Assembly (NCBI GenBank): GCA_020026195.1
Contig: JAHHQW010000080.1
Span: forward strand, 1 to 6,634
DNA: 6,634 bases
Reading direction: 5' to 3'
Source: Prevotella sp.
Lineage (GTDB): Bacteria; Bacteroidota; Bacteroidia; Bacteroidales; Bacteroidaceae
Shown here: positions 4,993 to 6,634 of the stretch, one piece after another
Layout: each line of letters opens with the position of its first letter
Position numbering within the stretch: position 1 is the stretch's first letter
Made by a program: the position numbers and the translations under genes
The notes under the pieces: generated by a model
The model's input: only the letters and a program-made list of their open reading frames with translations
Database searches by the model: none
Told to the model about the DNA's origin: nothing

Positions 4993-6309
4993 TTATTTTA
5001 CTAAAACTTTTTTTCCATTGCTGATATATATACCGCTGGGAAGGTTTTCTGTATTGCTGTTGTCGGCAACCTTAACGCCCTGAAGGTTATATACTGCATT
5101 GTCGTAGATCTGTTCCTCGTTTTTAATATTTTCGATACCTGCAATCTGACTGCTTGAATAACTCATGTCGAGACCGATACACCAGCTTGTAAGGTGGAGA
5201 ACCATTCCTTCCTCGTCGGTAGCACTCATATTCTTAAACTGGTACATATCTCTCTTACCATCTATCTCTGCATCGACAAACATTGTCGTAACGTGCTGTT
5301 TTTCATCTACATGCTTGTCGTACTTAGGCTGTCCGTCGAACATAGGTGTAATCATTACCGTCTTAGAACTTATCATAGGAATGATGTAAGAGTCGCCCGG
5401 CATTTCAAGAGGATCGCCCTTTAAAGAACATAGTACGTGATACTGACGCCATCCGTTTACTGCGTCTGAGAAATATGTAATCTCAACATCAAACTTATCG
5501 TCAGATGCAATTTCGACATATTCGCCATTGATGAACTGTTTTATGCTGAAGTCAACTTCATCGAGAAGATTCTCAAAACCTTCTTCGGCAGTTATAAGTG
5601 TGTTGAAACCCTTAACGACCATCGGAGCAGGTGACTCGAAAAGTTCGCCAAAACCATGTGTGCGGAATGTATTGCAGTTGAGCAGGGATGCAAATTCTTT
5701 GTTTGCATTGGGATTTGCGGTACTCAGATAGTTGCCTACGGCACCGAGATAACCAGCCGGAACATAGTTTACGGCATATGCATCATAACACATGGGAACT
5801 CCAGCCCAGTCTATTGTTTCCTTGCCTGTGCTTCCACCAATTCTCATATCCAGACCGGGAGCGTAAAGATCATAAACAGGTTCATCGGGATCTACGAGTA
5901 CTGGAGTGTCGTAAGTTCCTTCGGGCAGGTTAATTGTAATAGATTCGGCCACTTCAACTTTATTAATTGATTTACCATTAGCATCTATTTCGCCAGACGG
6001 ATATGTCCACTCCGGAGTACCGCCGTTATGGTAAGCCTCGAATGTAAGATTCATATTGGCAGGAGCAAACGTTGCGTGAGGACACATATATTCTTTGTTC
6101 CATCCAGAGTAGAAGAAACCGCGAGGACGGAAGTAATACATGTTGTGGATAGGCATCTGATTAGAATCTATACGTGTCAGTGCATCATTGCTGCTTTTAT
6201 CGAACTGAACGCTTACGAAATTTTTTACAGTTGCTTTTTTAGGTAATGACTGCGCAGCAGCAGATAATGTAGACGCTGCAAGAGCCGCCATAATTAAGAA
6301 TCTTTTCAT
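4993..6309 (-). CDS. Secreted protein with C-terminal sorting-type domain, function unknown
   Basis: This 438-residue protein has a clear Sec signal peptide, MKRFLIMAALAASTLSAAA (1-19), with cleavage near Ala19 or Gln20 and no lipobox. The C-terminus (about 401-438) reads IYDNAVYNLQGVKV, a variable loop, then LPSGIYISNGKKVLVK. This matches the short beta-rich tail common on exported Prevotella/Bacteroidetes proteins and resembles type A sorting domains of the type IX (Por) secretion system. The middle is not a family I can name. A segment near 86-135 (NMNLTFEAYHNGGTPEWTYP ... INLPEGTYDTPVLV) looks PKD-like, and five Cys residues are scattered (76, 174, 212, 294, 377). It is probably surface-attached or released. 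It precedes the fimbrillin/Lcl lipoprotein gene by 191 bases and probably shares its transcript. The start is supported by the signal peptide at the first Met; no Shine-Dalgarno is seen, as usual in the phylum. Confidence 0.72.
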   Translation of the reverse strand: MKRFLIMAALAASTLSAAAQSLPKKATVKNFVSVQFDKSSNDALTRIDSNQMPIHNMYYFRPRGFFYSGWNKEYMCPHATFAPANMNLTFEAYHNGGTPEWTYPSGEIDANGKSINKVEVAESITINLPEGTYDTPVLVDPDEPVYDLYAPGLDMRIGGSTGKETIDWAGVPMCYDAYAVNYVPAGYLGAVGNYLSTANPNANKEFASLLNCNTFRTHGFGELFESPAPMVVKGFNTLITAEEGFENLLDEVDFSIKQFINGEYVEIASDDKFDVEITYFSDAVNGWRQYHVLCSLKGDPLEMPGDSYIIPMISSKTVMITPMFDGQPKYDKHVDEKQHVTTMFVDAEIDGKRDMYQFKNMSATDEEGMVLHLTSWCIGLDMSYSSSQIAGIENIKNEEQIYDNAVYNLQGVKVADNSNTENLPSGIYISNGKKVLVK

Positions 6310-6634
6310 AGTTTTAATTTAATAAAGTTGGTTAGTTAGATATAAAGTTGTTTTCTCGTTGCGGTGGCTAATTTATGACAATAAATCATTCTTGTCAAGT
6401 GTTTTAGCTGTAATTTTATAATAAAAAATAATCTTTTTGGCTGTTTTTCTGTGTTTGATAACTATAGATGACAACTTTTGTTAACTCTAATTAGCAAAAA
6501 GATATGTTTTTCGATGAAAAATATTGTATGACATTTTTATGTGTTTTGAGTAAAAATATCGTGTTTTGTGCATTAAAAACATTATTGATTTTATAAATGT
6601 TCGTGTCTTTTTATATTTAAATGACATTTTGTAC
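6310..6634. other. AT-rich upstream region of the leftward gene pair
   Basis: No gene is supported in these 325 bases. They must hold the promoter of the leftward gene at 6309, but no exact TAnnTTTG box reads that way. The closest is TATCTTTTTG (6504-6495 on the minus strand), without a recognisable -33 TTTG. TGACAA (6376-6381) and TTGTCA (6392-6397) form a 6-bp inverted repeat that could be an operator or leader hairpin. The sequence ATGACATTTT recurs near 6529 and 6622. Confidence 0.35.

Noticed and set aside
6495..6504. TATCTTTTTG on the minus strand as the promoter of the gene at 6309
   Set aside because: It misses the final G of the -7 box in register and has no -33 TTTG, so it is only mentioned within the region entry.

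Overview
The window reads as chromosomal DNA of a member of the Bacteroidales, most likely Prevotella or a close relative. The evidence is AT-rich intergenic DNA, promoters of the Bacteroidetes type (TTTG, about 20 bases, then TAnnTTTG), start codons without Shine-Dalgarno sequences, two fimbrillin-type lipoproteins, and a secreted protein ending in the sorting tail common in this group (VYNLQGVKV ... GIYISNGKKVLVK). Genus is inferred from sequence style only.

Left part (1-1481, + strand): a good promoter at 57-88 precedes a two-gene unit. The first gene encodes a 52-residue protein (192-350) of a kind often seen in front of Bacteroidetes surface-protein genes. The second encodes a fimbrillin-like lipoprotein (387-1253). 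A structured 3' region with nested inverted repeats follows, then a strong intrinsic terminator (1437-1481).

Middle part (1482-3307): an intergenic array of six 22-bp units in perfect phase (1636 to about 1757) lies upstream of a promoter and a ten-helix DMT/EamA transporter (1879-2790). Between the transporter and the next gene, the minus strand carries a TATCTTTG promoter, about 275 bases without a usable reading frame but with several hairpins, and a GC-rich hairpin with a U7 tract. Together these look like an unannotated non-coding RNA. A short imperfect inverted-repeat element (3131-3206) and a 13-bp perfect hairpin terminator (3231-3271, minus strand) follow.

Right part (3308-6634, minus strand): two genes read leftward and are probably co-transcribed. 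The first (6309-4993) encodes a secreted protein with a Sec signal peptide and a C-terminal sorting-type domain. The second (4801-3308) encodes a lipoprotein with an N-terminal fimbrillin-like half and a C-terminal Lcl/DUF1566-type (C-type-lectin-like) half, the architecture expected of a pilus tip or adhesin subunit. Hairpins without U tracts lie between them and the 13-bp hairpin terminator ends the unit. The theme is cell-surface display, with a metabolite exporter in between. I see no tRNA, rRNA, complete mobile element or CRISPR array.
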